24,975 bases of DNA from contig JADRCO010000890.1 of NCBI GenBank assembly GCA_021464525.1, positions 1-24,975 of the forward strand, given 5' to 3'. The notes beneath the pieces were generated by a model. That model worked only from the letters and a program-made list of their open reading frames with translations, made no database searches and had not been told where the DNA came from. Source of the DNA: Rhizophagus sp. LPA8_4_AMF (taxonomy: Eukaryota > Glomeromycota > Glomeromycetes > Glomerales > Glomeraceae). Shown piece by piece: positions 1 to 8,951 of the stretch. The position numbers and the translations under genes were made by a program. Position 1 is the stretch's first letter. Each line of letters starts with the position of its first letter.

Positions 1-443
1 AAATCAAATACTATATTATCAAATTAATATAACTAATTAGTTTATAAAATCATGTGTTTCACAGATTTAGTGTATAATTTTTATACGCAATTATAATAAA
101 TTCAATTATATTAAGCATGATGTGCAAAATATTGGTACAGCAAGTACATGATGGTCCTATAGGGCCGTATAATAATAATATTTAATACTGTAATTTTAAC
201 AATACGCAAAATATATATTTTTTTTTACCGCAAATCACCTAGTGTTATAAATAAATAATCTATTACTATATAAAATATGAAATATAAAGAATATCTATAT
301 ATAATATCCACCAGTCGCCATCTTGTTGATAACAACCAATTAAACGTGATTTGTCGGTAGAATGTTTGTCTATCAATACGCAAAAAATAAGTAACAATTA
401 ATATTTTTTTTATCAATATGTAACTATTTTTTTAAACCACCAC
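1..443. other. AT-rich intergenic DNA, no gene seen
   Basis: This stretch is very AT-rich with short homopolymers. The only longer open frame (minus strand, about 225-416) starts on a non-ATG codon, has AT-driven composition and shows no motif I recognise, so I do not call it. I see no promoter or RNA gene here. Confidence 0.5.
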
Positions 444-658
444 CAGGAATTTTTTCCACTTAAAATACACATGGAAATCCACATCGAATATTGTGGAAAT
501 ATGTGGAAATCTGAATAGTTCTAATATTTTCCAAATACCCTGTGACAATACACGTGGTATTTTCTGCGTAGATCACAAAATTCGAGCGTAGGATATTTGG
601 GAATGGAATTCCACATATTTCCGAGCTAATCCATGTGGAATTACATGGGCCGATCTAC
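444..658 (+). repeat. Dispersed repeat family A, copy 1
   Basis: This segment of about 215 bp recurs in the opposite orientation at 19948-20139. The copies share their first bases (CAGGAAWTTTTTTCCACTTA), the central CTGCGTAGATC region, the GGATATTTGGGAATG block and the end (GAATTACATGGRCCGATCTAC), with a few indels between them. Both are rich in TGTGGAAAT/CCACATATTT motifs in both orientations, giving internal inverted repeats. I found no clean terminal inverted repeats and no target-site duplication, so the class (MITE-like or other non-autonomous element) is unknown. No coding potential is visible. Confidence 0.75.
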
Positions 659-1527
659 CCATGATGACTTCGCAAATATTTCTAAAAATCTGCACTTGAT
701 ATTAAAAAGAAAAATGAGGGTCGGGATAATGAATGTCGGGAATAATGTGGTTTCGGAATTTTGAATTTTCGGGTCAGGATTGTGAGCGTCGGGTTTGTGT
801 TGTAACGGGCGTCGGGATTTCGTAGTAAAATCCGAATCAATTTAGCTTAAAACGTAAAACGTACTATAATTAATAAATACTACTGTACTTTTTGGGTTAC
901 AAGATAATTCAATCGATTGAACTGTATTTGTGTAAATAAACATAATCAAACGTATTTCCGTTTTGAATATTTAAAAACGAGAACAATAACATTTTTATAA
1001 TTAAATCACTCTTACACTCTGATAACAGCAAATTTAACACGTGACGGTGTGTATCAGACAACAATATAACAGTGTAACAGGAACAAGATTTTTTTCGGGG
1101 ATATACGATATATGGAAAAACACGGAATCAAACTACGGAATATAAAACGATCTATTATAGATGTTACCTTTATAGATCTTAAATTATTTTTTAAAATATA
1201 ATAAACATATTATAACTTTTGGCTTCTATCAAAAGAACTTCCGTCCTTCACTATTGATAATTGCAATTCGATTCATTTAATCTTTGCCAAATAAAATTTC
1301 ATTTCATACCTTCATCTTAATAAAAAAGAACGCAGATCAATTTGACGAGTAAAAAAAAAAGAAAATTAATGTATAAGTCATATGACAAATTTACCTTTTA
1401 TATCTAAAAATTAACTAAGCCAAATTTGTGAATACGCCCAATGATCGACTGCAAAAATTAACATTTTACGGTTATAACATTTATTTTGCAACGTTTCTCA
1501 AAACTGGCTTATGACATTTAAATGATT
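659..1527. other. Intergenic DNA with GTCGGG iterations
   Basis: No gene is recognised. Between about 718 and 817 the hexamer GTCGGG occurs four times (720, 735, 788, 811) along with related CGGGTCAGG and TTTCGG variants, G-rich islands in otherwise AT-rich DNA. The remainder up to the CT-rich leader of the F-box gene is plain AT-rich sequence. Confidence 0.5.
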
Positions 1528-1591
1528 TTTTTTTTTTCTCTCTCTTTCTATCATTTTCGATTTTAATTTTTATAAAATAAAAAAACTGGTT
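1528..1591 (+). promoter_or_regulatory. CT-rich leader of F-box gene 1
   Basis: A run of T's is followed by a CTCTCTCTTTCT pyrimidine block (about 1528-1551), then an A/T-rich leader containing TATAAAATAAAA just before the ATG. CT-rich blocks just upstream of the start are common at fungal transcription starts. The role is inferred from position and composition only; the TATA-like string lies too near the ATG to be sure it is a TATA box. Confidence 0.4.
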
Positions 1592-3241
1592 ATGTTGGCA
1601 TCATTTTTACTTTCAGAATGTCTAGAAAAGATTTTCTTAAACCTTCTTGATAAAAATTCCTCCGGAGATGCTTACACTTACACGTCAACTAAAGATTTAC
1701 ATTCGTGTACGTTAGTATCGAGACATTGGTGTAGGACATCAACACCTTTCTTATATGCTTATCCATTTCATCATTTCCGTCATTTTGCTTATCCAAACAT
1801 TTATTTTCATAATGAAACATATTTATCTTATTTTAAATTAATTCGTACATTAATAAGTTGTATTCCTAAATCAGAGATTGAACAAATTATATTATCAAAT
1901 TCTTCAAGTAAATTATCTAATCTATTTGATTTTAATGAAGAAACTACTAATTTAACAACTTTTAATTATGTTAATTTTATTCGTGGATTAATTTTTGATA
2001 AAATATTATCAAATACATATAAATTATTTCGTTATCAAAAGATTTGGTTTCCCCCTAATATTTCAAATAATAATATAACAGAAAATCAATTTTCAAAAAT
2101 TTCAATCCCTATCATAAATCATTTTTTAAAATTCTTATGTAAAAATTGTAATAATTTAACAACATTGGATTTTCCATTTACTATACAAAATAATGAATTT
2201 TTTAATAGCATAATTGAATTATTAACTTTTAATGATTTTAATGGAAAAAATAAATTGAGTGATTTAAAAGAATTATATTATATAAATAATTATGTTGGTA
2301 GAAATGAAGAGGTTAGATCACCACCAAATGACCTTTATTTGGCTCTCTCAAATTATAGTTGTAGATTAAATTTACTTTATAACGAACAAATTAATTCTAT
2401 TGAAAAAGCAAATTCATTATCACGATTTATTTCACTACAAAAAATGTTACAACATATTATATTATCAGAAAATAAACGTGATTCAGTGGTATATGCTATT
2501 AATAGACTTTTTGGTGATGATAATATTGACAATAATTATAATATAGTTTTTAATTCTTTATCAACACAGAGTGAAACTTTGGAAATACTGGAATTTAAGT
2601 ATATACCTTTTAATAAAATAAATGAAAAGGCGTTGAATTCATTATGTTTACTTAAAAACATAAGAGTATTGAAATTATATAAGTGTAGAGAGATATATGA
2701 TAATTTAAATTCTTGGGCAAAAAATCTAACAAGGCTTGAAGTATTTGAATTCGTGGCGTATTATATTCCAACTATTTCAGAAGGTTTTCTAGTTCAATTA
2801 ATTCAATCTTCTTCAAACACTTTAACTAAGTTAGTATTACATTATAAAAGAGAACATAATCAAGTATTTCAACAAATTCCATACTATTCTCATTTATTAA
2901 TTCATTTAGAACTTCCTAAAATCTTTCCTGATGAATTAGTTCTTATATTTAAATCTTGTACTAAATTAATTTATTTTAGTACAATATTATCGGATCATGG
3001 ATCATGGGAAAATATTTTTAGAAATTTAGGTAAATATATACCAAAAAATTTACGGAAAATTCAATTTAAAGAGATGGATTATTTAGTTTTTAGTAGTAAT
3101 GAATTGAAATGTTTTTTTCAAGAATGTATAAATAGTAATAGTAAATTAAAGTATTTAGAAATTATCGGAAAGTGTGATGACGTTAATCAAGAATATTTTA
3201 ACGTTGCTAAAAAATTTGGTATGGAGTTGGTTAAAGAATGA
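1592..3241 (+). CDS. F-box-like protein with leucine-rich C-terminal region (paralogue 1)
   Basis: Intronless gene for 549 residues. The N-terminus (about residues 6-60) reads as a degenerate F-box: SECLEKIFLNLL, an insert rich in S/T/Y, then KDLHSCTLVSRHWCRTSTPFLY, matching the L-x-x-C-x-L-V-x-R-x-W-C-x-x-x-x-P core of fungal F-box proteins. The rest is a long, regular succession of leucine-rich stretches (for example LEILEFKYIPF, IRVLKLYKC, LKYLEIIGKC), as expected of an LRR-like substrate-binding solenoid. F-box proteins normally bind Skp1 and bring substrates to SCF ubiquitin ligases; the substrate here is unknown. The ATG at 1592 fits the start of the F-box and has a CT-rich leader. An AATAAA lies at 3493-3498. 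A diverged paralogue follows at 10665-12368 in the same direction. No membrane segment or signal peptide is seen. Confidence 0.85.
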   Translation: MLASFLLSECLEKIFLNLLDKNSSGDAYTYTSTKDLHSCTLVSRHWCRTSTPFLYAYPFHHFRHFAYPNIYFHNETYLSYFKLIRTLISCIPKSEIEQIILSNSSSKLSNLFDFNEETTNLTTFNYVNFIRGLIFDKILSNTYKLFRYQKIWFPPNISNNNITENQFSKISIPIINHFLKFLCKNCNNLTTLDFPFTIQNNEFFNSIIELLTFNDFNGKNKLSDLKELYYINNYVGRNEEVRSPPNDLYLALSNYSCRLNLLYNEQINSIEKANSLSRFISLQKMLQHIILSENKRDSVVYAINRLFGDDNIDNNYNIVFNSLSTQSETLEILEFKYIPFNKINEKALNSLCLLKNIRVLKLYKCREIYDNLNSWAKNLTRLEVFEFVAYYIPTISEGFLVQLIQSSSNTLTKLVLHYKREHNQVFQQIPYYSHLLIHLELPKIFPDELVLIFKSCTKLIYFSTILSDHGSWENIFRNLGKYIPKNLRKIQFKEMDYLVFSSNELKCFFQECINSNSKLKYLEIIGKCDDVNQEYFNVAKKFGMELVKE

Positions 3242-4199
3242 GGTCTATTTTTAATAGAATTTTGGTCTATAATTGATGCTACTGGTAAGGTTTAGGGTTC
3301 TTATTTGTAATCCCAATCCAATGTTATTAATACAATGTCATAATCTAGAAACATATTAGGAGGCGTATTGAAAATATTGAGATACTACTAGATAGTAAAG
3401 CAATAATAATCAAATCAATTATAATTAATGAATTAAATACCTTTTATTTAATTTCAAATTTATTAGAATTATTTGAATGGCTAAAACAAAACAATAAATA
3501 TTAATTTCATATACTGCATATATATATATTTTACAATAAAGGATATCAGTATAATGTTTATGTCAAATTACGCACAAAAACGAGCGATCCATTGAGAGAA
3601 AAAATAGTCAAATCGAATGAATATTCTTACAAAATTTTTCCTTCTAGTTAGTATGATATAATAAATAACCAAAATGGAGATGTATTACAGTGTGAATTCG
3701 GTTAGTTAGGTTAGTTAGAAGTATAATCGAGAAACGCGTAAACCAACAAGTATAAATTAATGAATATTATAAATTCCAATATACATACTGTAAGTTGCCG
3801 TGCCTATATAATAATTGTGTCACGTCATGCATAGTATGAAATCAATTACGTCTATGACTCATTATGTGTTATGGATGTTATTTATTGATTAACGCGTCGC
3901 GACGTCGCGTTTTACAGTTGCTTTTAAAAGCTTACATTATTTTTTTACTCTCTCTACTCTCTCTTTCTTTTTTTGTTAATAGTTTTTTTTAAAAAAAAAC
4001 ACAGAAATAAAATTTTATAATAGTGCGTAATCTTTATTTATTTCATTTTTTTAAATAGATTACATGAAAAATTTCAGAATACCTAATAATAAGAAAAAAC
4101 AAAATTAAAACAAACAGTAAGTAATGTCAACACGCGTTTCAACTTCAGACAACACTTTGTAGCTACCCAGTATAAAAAAAGTTTAATTAATATATATTC
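3242..4199. other. Intergenic DNA with ACGCGT sites and a CpG-dense palindrome
   Basis: No gene is recognised. Features seen: a GGTTAGTTA tandem duplication near 3700-3718; three ACGCGT hexamers (3734-3739, 3892-3897, 4132-4137); and a run of overlapping CG palindromes at 3891-3910 that combines ACGCGT, TCGCGA and GACGTC. ACGCGT is the MCB site bound by MBF (Mbp1/Swi6) in yeasts; whether it is used here is unknown. Confidence 0.45.
3891..3910. promoter_or_regulatory. CpG-dense overlapping palindromes (ACGCGT / TCGCGA / GACGTC)
   Basis: The string AACGCGTCGCGACGTCGCGT packs several overlapping self-complementary hexamers into 20 bp of otherwise AT-rich DNA. CGTCGCGACG and CGCGACGTCGCG are each perfect palindromes. 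It could be a protein-binding site or a chance relic; no gene start directly follows it. Confidence 0.35.
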
Positions 4200-5170
4200 T
4201 GGTCCGCAACTAGCGTTTTAAACCTGTCTTTTTTACACCATACAACTCTCCCCAGGCGTCACTTCATATGGCACCAACAACTAAAGAGGGAAGGAAGTGA
4301 GTGAAATTAAGAACAAATGGAGGAAGTAAAGCATGGCAAACAAAAGATCTCCCCATCTTTTAGCTTTAAAATCTTTTTTACAGTTGGACTTGAAGAACCA
4401 TTATGATCAGTTTTAATTAAGATACTATTTATCTTTAAATTTCATGCTGTTTGAGAAGGCAAATCCAGAACCACCTTAGCATGACAAAGATGTGAGGACT
4501 TTTGTTCTGTGCAACAGGAATAATTATGTACCTTTCTCACAAGTCATGTGAGGTCTTTTGTTCTAAAGGAGGAACAATTATGAACCTCTGACACTGTGAT
4601 ATCTTTTCATGGATTTATTTTTATTAGGAGTTTCTATATATATACATCTATATATATATTATTATATATTGGATTCAGAGAACTGGAAGCACATCGTGGC
4701 CACAGTTGTGTAGTCTTAGACTACCTACTGTGAACGTCCTTCTCTGTTTTCAGAAATTCCTAGTATCACAAATAAATAGTGTGTCAAAGTTTTGCTGCAT
4801 GGAGAACAGACTTCAGGGTAAGAGTACTTGGTGCAGGGCTGAAATTAGCTTTCTGCTATGGGAAAAACCTGATGTGTGTAGTGTTTACACCTAGGCATGG
4901 GCATTACCTGCATTTAAGCTTTTTTTAAGAAATTTGTTCTGTTACCATGCCAACGCATTCATGTTGTTTGGTTCAATAGTACTCACTTGTTTCTTTTTTT
5001 AGATTAAATTGCATTAAGGTTGATGGTTTACGACTTTACGCGGACTAACCAGCATTGATAATAATCAGGAGAATCATTTATCTTTTTATCAGCCACAAGG
5101 ATAGTGTTATTAAATGAGTAGCACTTCATTGCGCCAAGAAAGAACCGCTTAAGGGCCGCCTAAGGGTAAA
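4200..5170. other. Island of higher G+C, unidentified (possible old element)
   Basis: Composition here is clearly less AT-rich than in the flanks, and the sequence looks complex rather than low-complexity. It contains a diverged tandem duplication: TGTGAGGACTTTTGTTCT (about 4491) and TGTGAGGTCTTTTGTTCT (about 4548), each followed by a related GGAACAATTATGAACCT-type stretch. A TATATATA-rich patch lies at about 4633-4671. Frames on both strands are broken by stops; the longest open frame (4706-4894) starts on TTG and resembles nothing I know. It may be a relic of a retroelement or a non-coding transcript, but I could not assign it. Confidence 0.35.
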
Positions 5171-5799
5171 TGTAAATACTGGATCTTTATTCATTTTCTT
5201 ATTTATCTCTTTTAATTTATATACCAACGATTTAATTATATGTTCATCTTTTGCTAATCATAATTTTTTAGCGGCTTTATTCATAATTACAAAGGCCTAG
5301 AATAAGTAATTTTCTTTGTTAGGCTTTAGCAATTATGTAACATCAAATTTATTTGAAAATTTATAAATATATGTAATTAAATGGGATAATATTTCGTATA
5401 GCACAAAAGTTTGAAAGTGACATTTATATGAAAGATTTAAAAGGAGTAATACATAATAATGTTAATTTTAGTTTATTATTCCAGACAGTAATACAGTGAA
5501 TATAGTAATCAATGAAAAGTTCATATCGTCCATAATAAGCTCTAGAAAAGAAATTGATTACAAAAATTATATGTTATTAGTAAAATTTTGAAGCAATTGA
5601 TAGAAGAAAAAAGTTACGGATTTTTTACTTAATGTCATTTAAATATAAGGACGAAGATTATAATATTAATCTGGAAGCTATGAAGAAAGAGGTATATGAA
5701 GACATGATAGCTTTATTGCTTTTAATAACTTAAATAGTCTTTTTATTATAATTGTTTGTAATATTAAAAATGAAATTACAACACAATAATAACTAATTA
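5171..5799. other. AT-rich intergenic DNA, nothing recognised
   Basis: AT-rich sequence without an open frame of note, without recognisable RNA structure and without a repeat that I could match elsewhere in the window. Confidence 0.5.
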
Positions 5800-6290
5800 C
5801 CACGCAGGCCGCCTCTTCATGCACCTACTACTTCACACCAAGGAGCACAAGGAGCAGGTGAAGTAGCATTATTAATCTTTTGGGCGCTTGGGAACTTCTC
5901 CTAAATCCCTACACAAAAAACTATTAAAACTTTAATAATCTACTAAGATCCCTCATCTTCTCCCTCGATGCCAAGTTCCCTCTACATTAGCAAGCCCAAA
6001 ATTCACGTCGAAAGATTGTTCCTGCTGCTACTATTTGAATTTTGAGCTTGCGCTGTCCCTTAACTGACTAATTATTTTGACACTTTTCACCTTGTATTCG
6101 TGAAAAGTTCGTGTCCTTTGCCCGGTTCCAAAGTCGCTGTTCCGTAATACTTCCTGTAATATCAAATCTCTTGCTGTTTTCTTTCGATCCAATTATCGGA
6201 GATCATCTGACCGTAGTATATCAACAAGCTATAGGTCCAATGAGTATGGAAGAACGTTCTAGACGGAGATTCCATTTATATTAAAACCCT
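5800..6290 (+). other. Second higher-G+C island with hairpin and a short open segment
   Basis: This region is richer in G+C than its surroundings. At 5828-5866 a perfect 9-bp stem (CTACTTCAC / GTGAAGTAG) encloses a loop in which AAGGAGCA is repeated. From about 6081 to 6284 one plus-strand frame stays open for about 65 codons without an early ATG; its last part reads IIGDHLTVVYQQAIGPMSME, which looks protein-like rather than AT noise. I do not recognise the family. It ends close to repeat B (6304). It may be a transposon remnant. Confidence 0.3.
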
Positions 6291-6303
6291 ATAAAAAATT
6301 TTA

Positions 6304-6420
6304 TGAAATGTAAATAATTCGATAAATTTCATTCGTGATATAAGGTTATTAATTCCTGATCCTTTTACGGAAAAAAGATGGAATATAAAAAAGGAATCGA
6401 CTTTTTTTACAGAGAAAGTG
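6304..6420 (+). repeat. Dispersed repeat family B, copy 1
   Basis: About 117 bp that recur in the same orientation at 13463-13575. Shared blocks are AATGTAAATAATTCGATAAA, then GATATAAGG..TTATTA, CCTTTTAC.GAAAAAAG.TGG, AATATAAAAAA and TCGACTTTTTTTACAG. Differences are small indels and substitutions. There is no coding signature, and the termini cannot be fixed from two copies. Confidence 0.7.
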
Positions 6421-7649
6421 AAACCTGTTAATATGTATGCTTGAAAATGCTTGTAACTTATTATTATTAGTCGCTAGTGTTATAAGCCTGAACGGTTTGA
6501 ACCTAATTCTGTTAAAATAATATTGAAGAGTTAATAGACATTAGATTTTCATGATTGAAAAGATATTTTTGTCAATCATAATTAATATTTTATTAGTGTT
6601 ATTCAATACCAAATTTCGCTTGACTAGTTATATGATCGTATATCAAGAATTTTTCTTATTATTAATGCATTCCATATTTTAATGCAAGGTTGAAATTCTA
6701 CATCTCGCTTTTCTTCTAATTACATGATAGTTAAAAATTTACCAGTAGGAGATTGCCGACTTGAATTGTGATAAAAATTCTTTTTTCTATAATAAGCAAT
6801 TTGGGTACATTTATTCATATAAGCACGAAGGGACGAAGAGTATGTCGGGAAATTAATAAATATGTTGTAATTGTAAAAATTGCGTTAATATAATAGAATA
6901 ATTAAAATTCATCAATTCCCGTATAATTTTAATTAATAATGAAAATTCTTGAATAAGTGCGTAAAATTAATTGTTAAAAAACATTTATTTCACTAATGCT
7001 ATTAACATTCACAATAAAGATTAAAATTAAGACGCCGAGAGCAATCATAAAATAAATAATCTTACATGTGTAATACTGTTCTACTGCTATTTACCGGCAG
7101 GCAGTGTGCTCTATGACTATTACATCTATTGATCCATTGACACATTTGATACGATTGATCTTTTGTAGCTATTGTGTATGTAAATGGGAATACTATTTTG
7201 ACCATTTATTATTGAGATGTAGACTTCGTTAGAACAACTTTATCAGATATTTCAACCTAATGTTTTAGAATTTATTGGAGAACGGCATATTTTAGGAAAA
7301 TATACGCTATAAAAATGATTTGAAAGATATAATTGAAACAATACGGTACAATTGTAATATTTTTTTTTTTTTTACAATAACGTAATGGAACAATTAAATT
7401 ATAATAAAAAGTCAGGGGTTTAGTTTGCTTATCTTTTTCCAAATATTTAATAGTAGGCGTTAATTTTGCGTGCTAACCTTATTAAAAAAAGCCTCTGCGT
7501 ACACTTATTATATAAAAAAATTTTTATCATCTCCTGACATCTAAATACATATATGAGTCCTATGTAAAGAAATATTTTTTTCTTTTTTTCTTTTTCTATC
7601 TTTTTTTGTGTTTGTTAAAGGAAAAAATGTTCTTGAAAAATAAAATAAT
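6421..7649. other. AT-rich intergenic DNA, nothing recognised
   Basis: No gene, RNA or mobile-element signature was recognised on either strand. The part next to 7650 is T-rich on the plus strand and would be the 3' flank of the small minus-strand frame that ends there. Confidence 0.5.
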
Positions 7650-7893
7650 TTATACGGGAACCATGAATTGATCGGATAATTCGGTTATATTATAATTTAA
7701 ATCAAATAATAAATTTGATTTTTTCACAATACAGAGCATTGATTGTAGTCTTCCGTTACTTATTAATAATGGTTTAGTAGCGATTGAATTCATTTTTTTA
7801 TTATTTATATCGTTTTCTTCTAATCTCACTCGCTGACTCGCGCGTAAGGTCGCACCAAATAAAATACAAAAAAAAATTACCAAAATTTACCAT
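7650..7893 (-). pseudogene. Possible small secreted protein, frame-broken in a homopolymer
   Basis: Reading leftwards from an ATG at 7893-7891 in a good context (AAAATGG), the frame enters a run of nine T's (plus-strand A's 7868-7876). If this run counted one base fewer, the ATG would join a 77-codon open frame ending at TAA 7650 and give a product of 80 residues. Its first part (about residues 6-17, FFCILFGATL core, then RAS/QRVR) resembles a signal peptide with a possible cleavage near residue 19, and the remainder is hydrophilic without cysteine pairs. As the sequence stands, ATG and frame are out of register, so either the copy is broken, the homopolymer is miscounted, or the frame is spurious. 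No family is recognised. Confidence 0.35.
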
Positions 7894-8860
7894 TTTGTTT
7901 ATTTCATACAATTTTTCCTGAATGGGTAAACCAATCCACCGCAATAAATCGTATTAAAACGGATTTTCTGATCATAAATACGCATATGCATAGCCGTTTG
8001 TATTCTTGTGTATAGCATTCGTTTCTACAGGATACAGCTTATCATAGTAAGATTGCAGTTATGTATATTATGTGAAAGATCATTAGACATCACGGCAAAG
8101 TATAAATATATTATCCTGAAAATTTCCATTTAACAAACTTAATTGATCTAAAATAATATACAACGAATAAAAAATTTAAAAATTTGAGGTTGAATAATCC
8201 TAAATATGTAACAACCAGACTGTCAAAAATTAAATTAACCATTCATTTTACTTCAAATAGCGAAAACTTTGTCAAATAAACTAGAAATCCATCATAATCC
8301 TTTTTATAAATCATAACAAACCAAATTGAATCCAATTTATTGATGCTATCGAATCAATGCTCTATAATCCACATTTTAATTGATCTGGCATTGTTACGAA
8401 TATAGTCATTTAATAAATTACTTAAATGATCGTAAATTTAAATACGTTGTTTTTTATAATAAATGATCTAATTTTATTGTACTTCTATCCTTTCATATAC
8501 ATAATTGTTTAATTGTTCCGAAATTAGCGTCAGTATTTCGTCTCATCCTTTGGACAATAACTGTATATTGCAAAATATTTTGAATTTTTGTTTTTTCGGT
8601 GCTACGCAAACGAACACGGAAATTTCCGAATACCTGCTGCTTGGTAAAACAAATAACGCACGCCTTTCAGTGGTACAACATTAAAAGGACTTCATTCAAA
8701 ATAATATCCTTTACTAATTGTTTAATAAAGCAAGTAAAGCAAATATCAAGGGAAGTACCTTTGAATCTTTGTCTTAGAAAATATATTTTAAATATTAAGA
8801 TCTAAGTCTGCGTACCATCCTAATATATATAATGTCGTCATGTAATATAATATACAAACG
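7894..8860. other. AT-rich intergenic DNA, nothing recognised
   Basis: No gene or RNA was recognised on either strand. The open frames here are short, start on non-ATG codons and carry no motif. Confidence 0.5.
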
Positions 8861-8951
8861 ACATATCCGCCGATTGGAAAAATAACATGATATTTTAATA
8901 ATGTTTGATGGGTTTTTAGCTGTGTGTAACCTTTGCCAATCGGCTGATATG
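8861..8951. repeat. 20-bp inverted repeat (hairpin) with about 50-bp loop
   Basis: The left arm ACATATCCGCCGATTGGAAA (8861-8880) pairs with the right arm at 8932-8951, whose reverse complement is CATATCAGCCGATTGGCAAA. The arms match at all but two positions when offset by one base, and similarity extends weakly outwards. Such G+C-containing arms stand out in this AT-rich stretch. It could be a small MITE-like element, a hairpin RNA or a protein-binding site. No flanking duplication was found. Confidence 0.6.

Noticed and set aside
225..416. Minus-strand open frame of 63 codons
   Set aside because: Starts on a non-ATG codon, AT-driven composition, no motif or repeat support.
3699..3718. GGTTAGTTAGGTTAGTTAG resembling a telomere repeat
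   Set aside because: Only two units, lacks the TTAGGG consensus and lies internally; treated as a chance tandem duplication.
4706..4894. Plus-strand frame with several cysteines
   Set aside because: Starts on TTG, no upstream ATG, no recognisable domain; kept only as part of the unidentified island.
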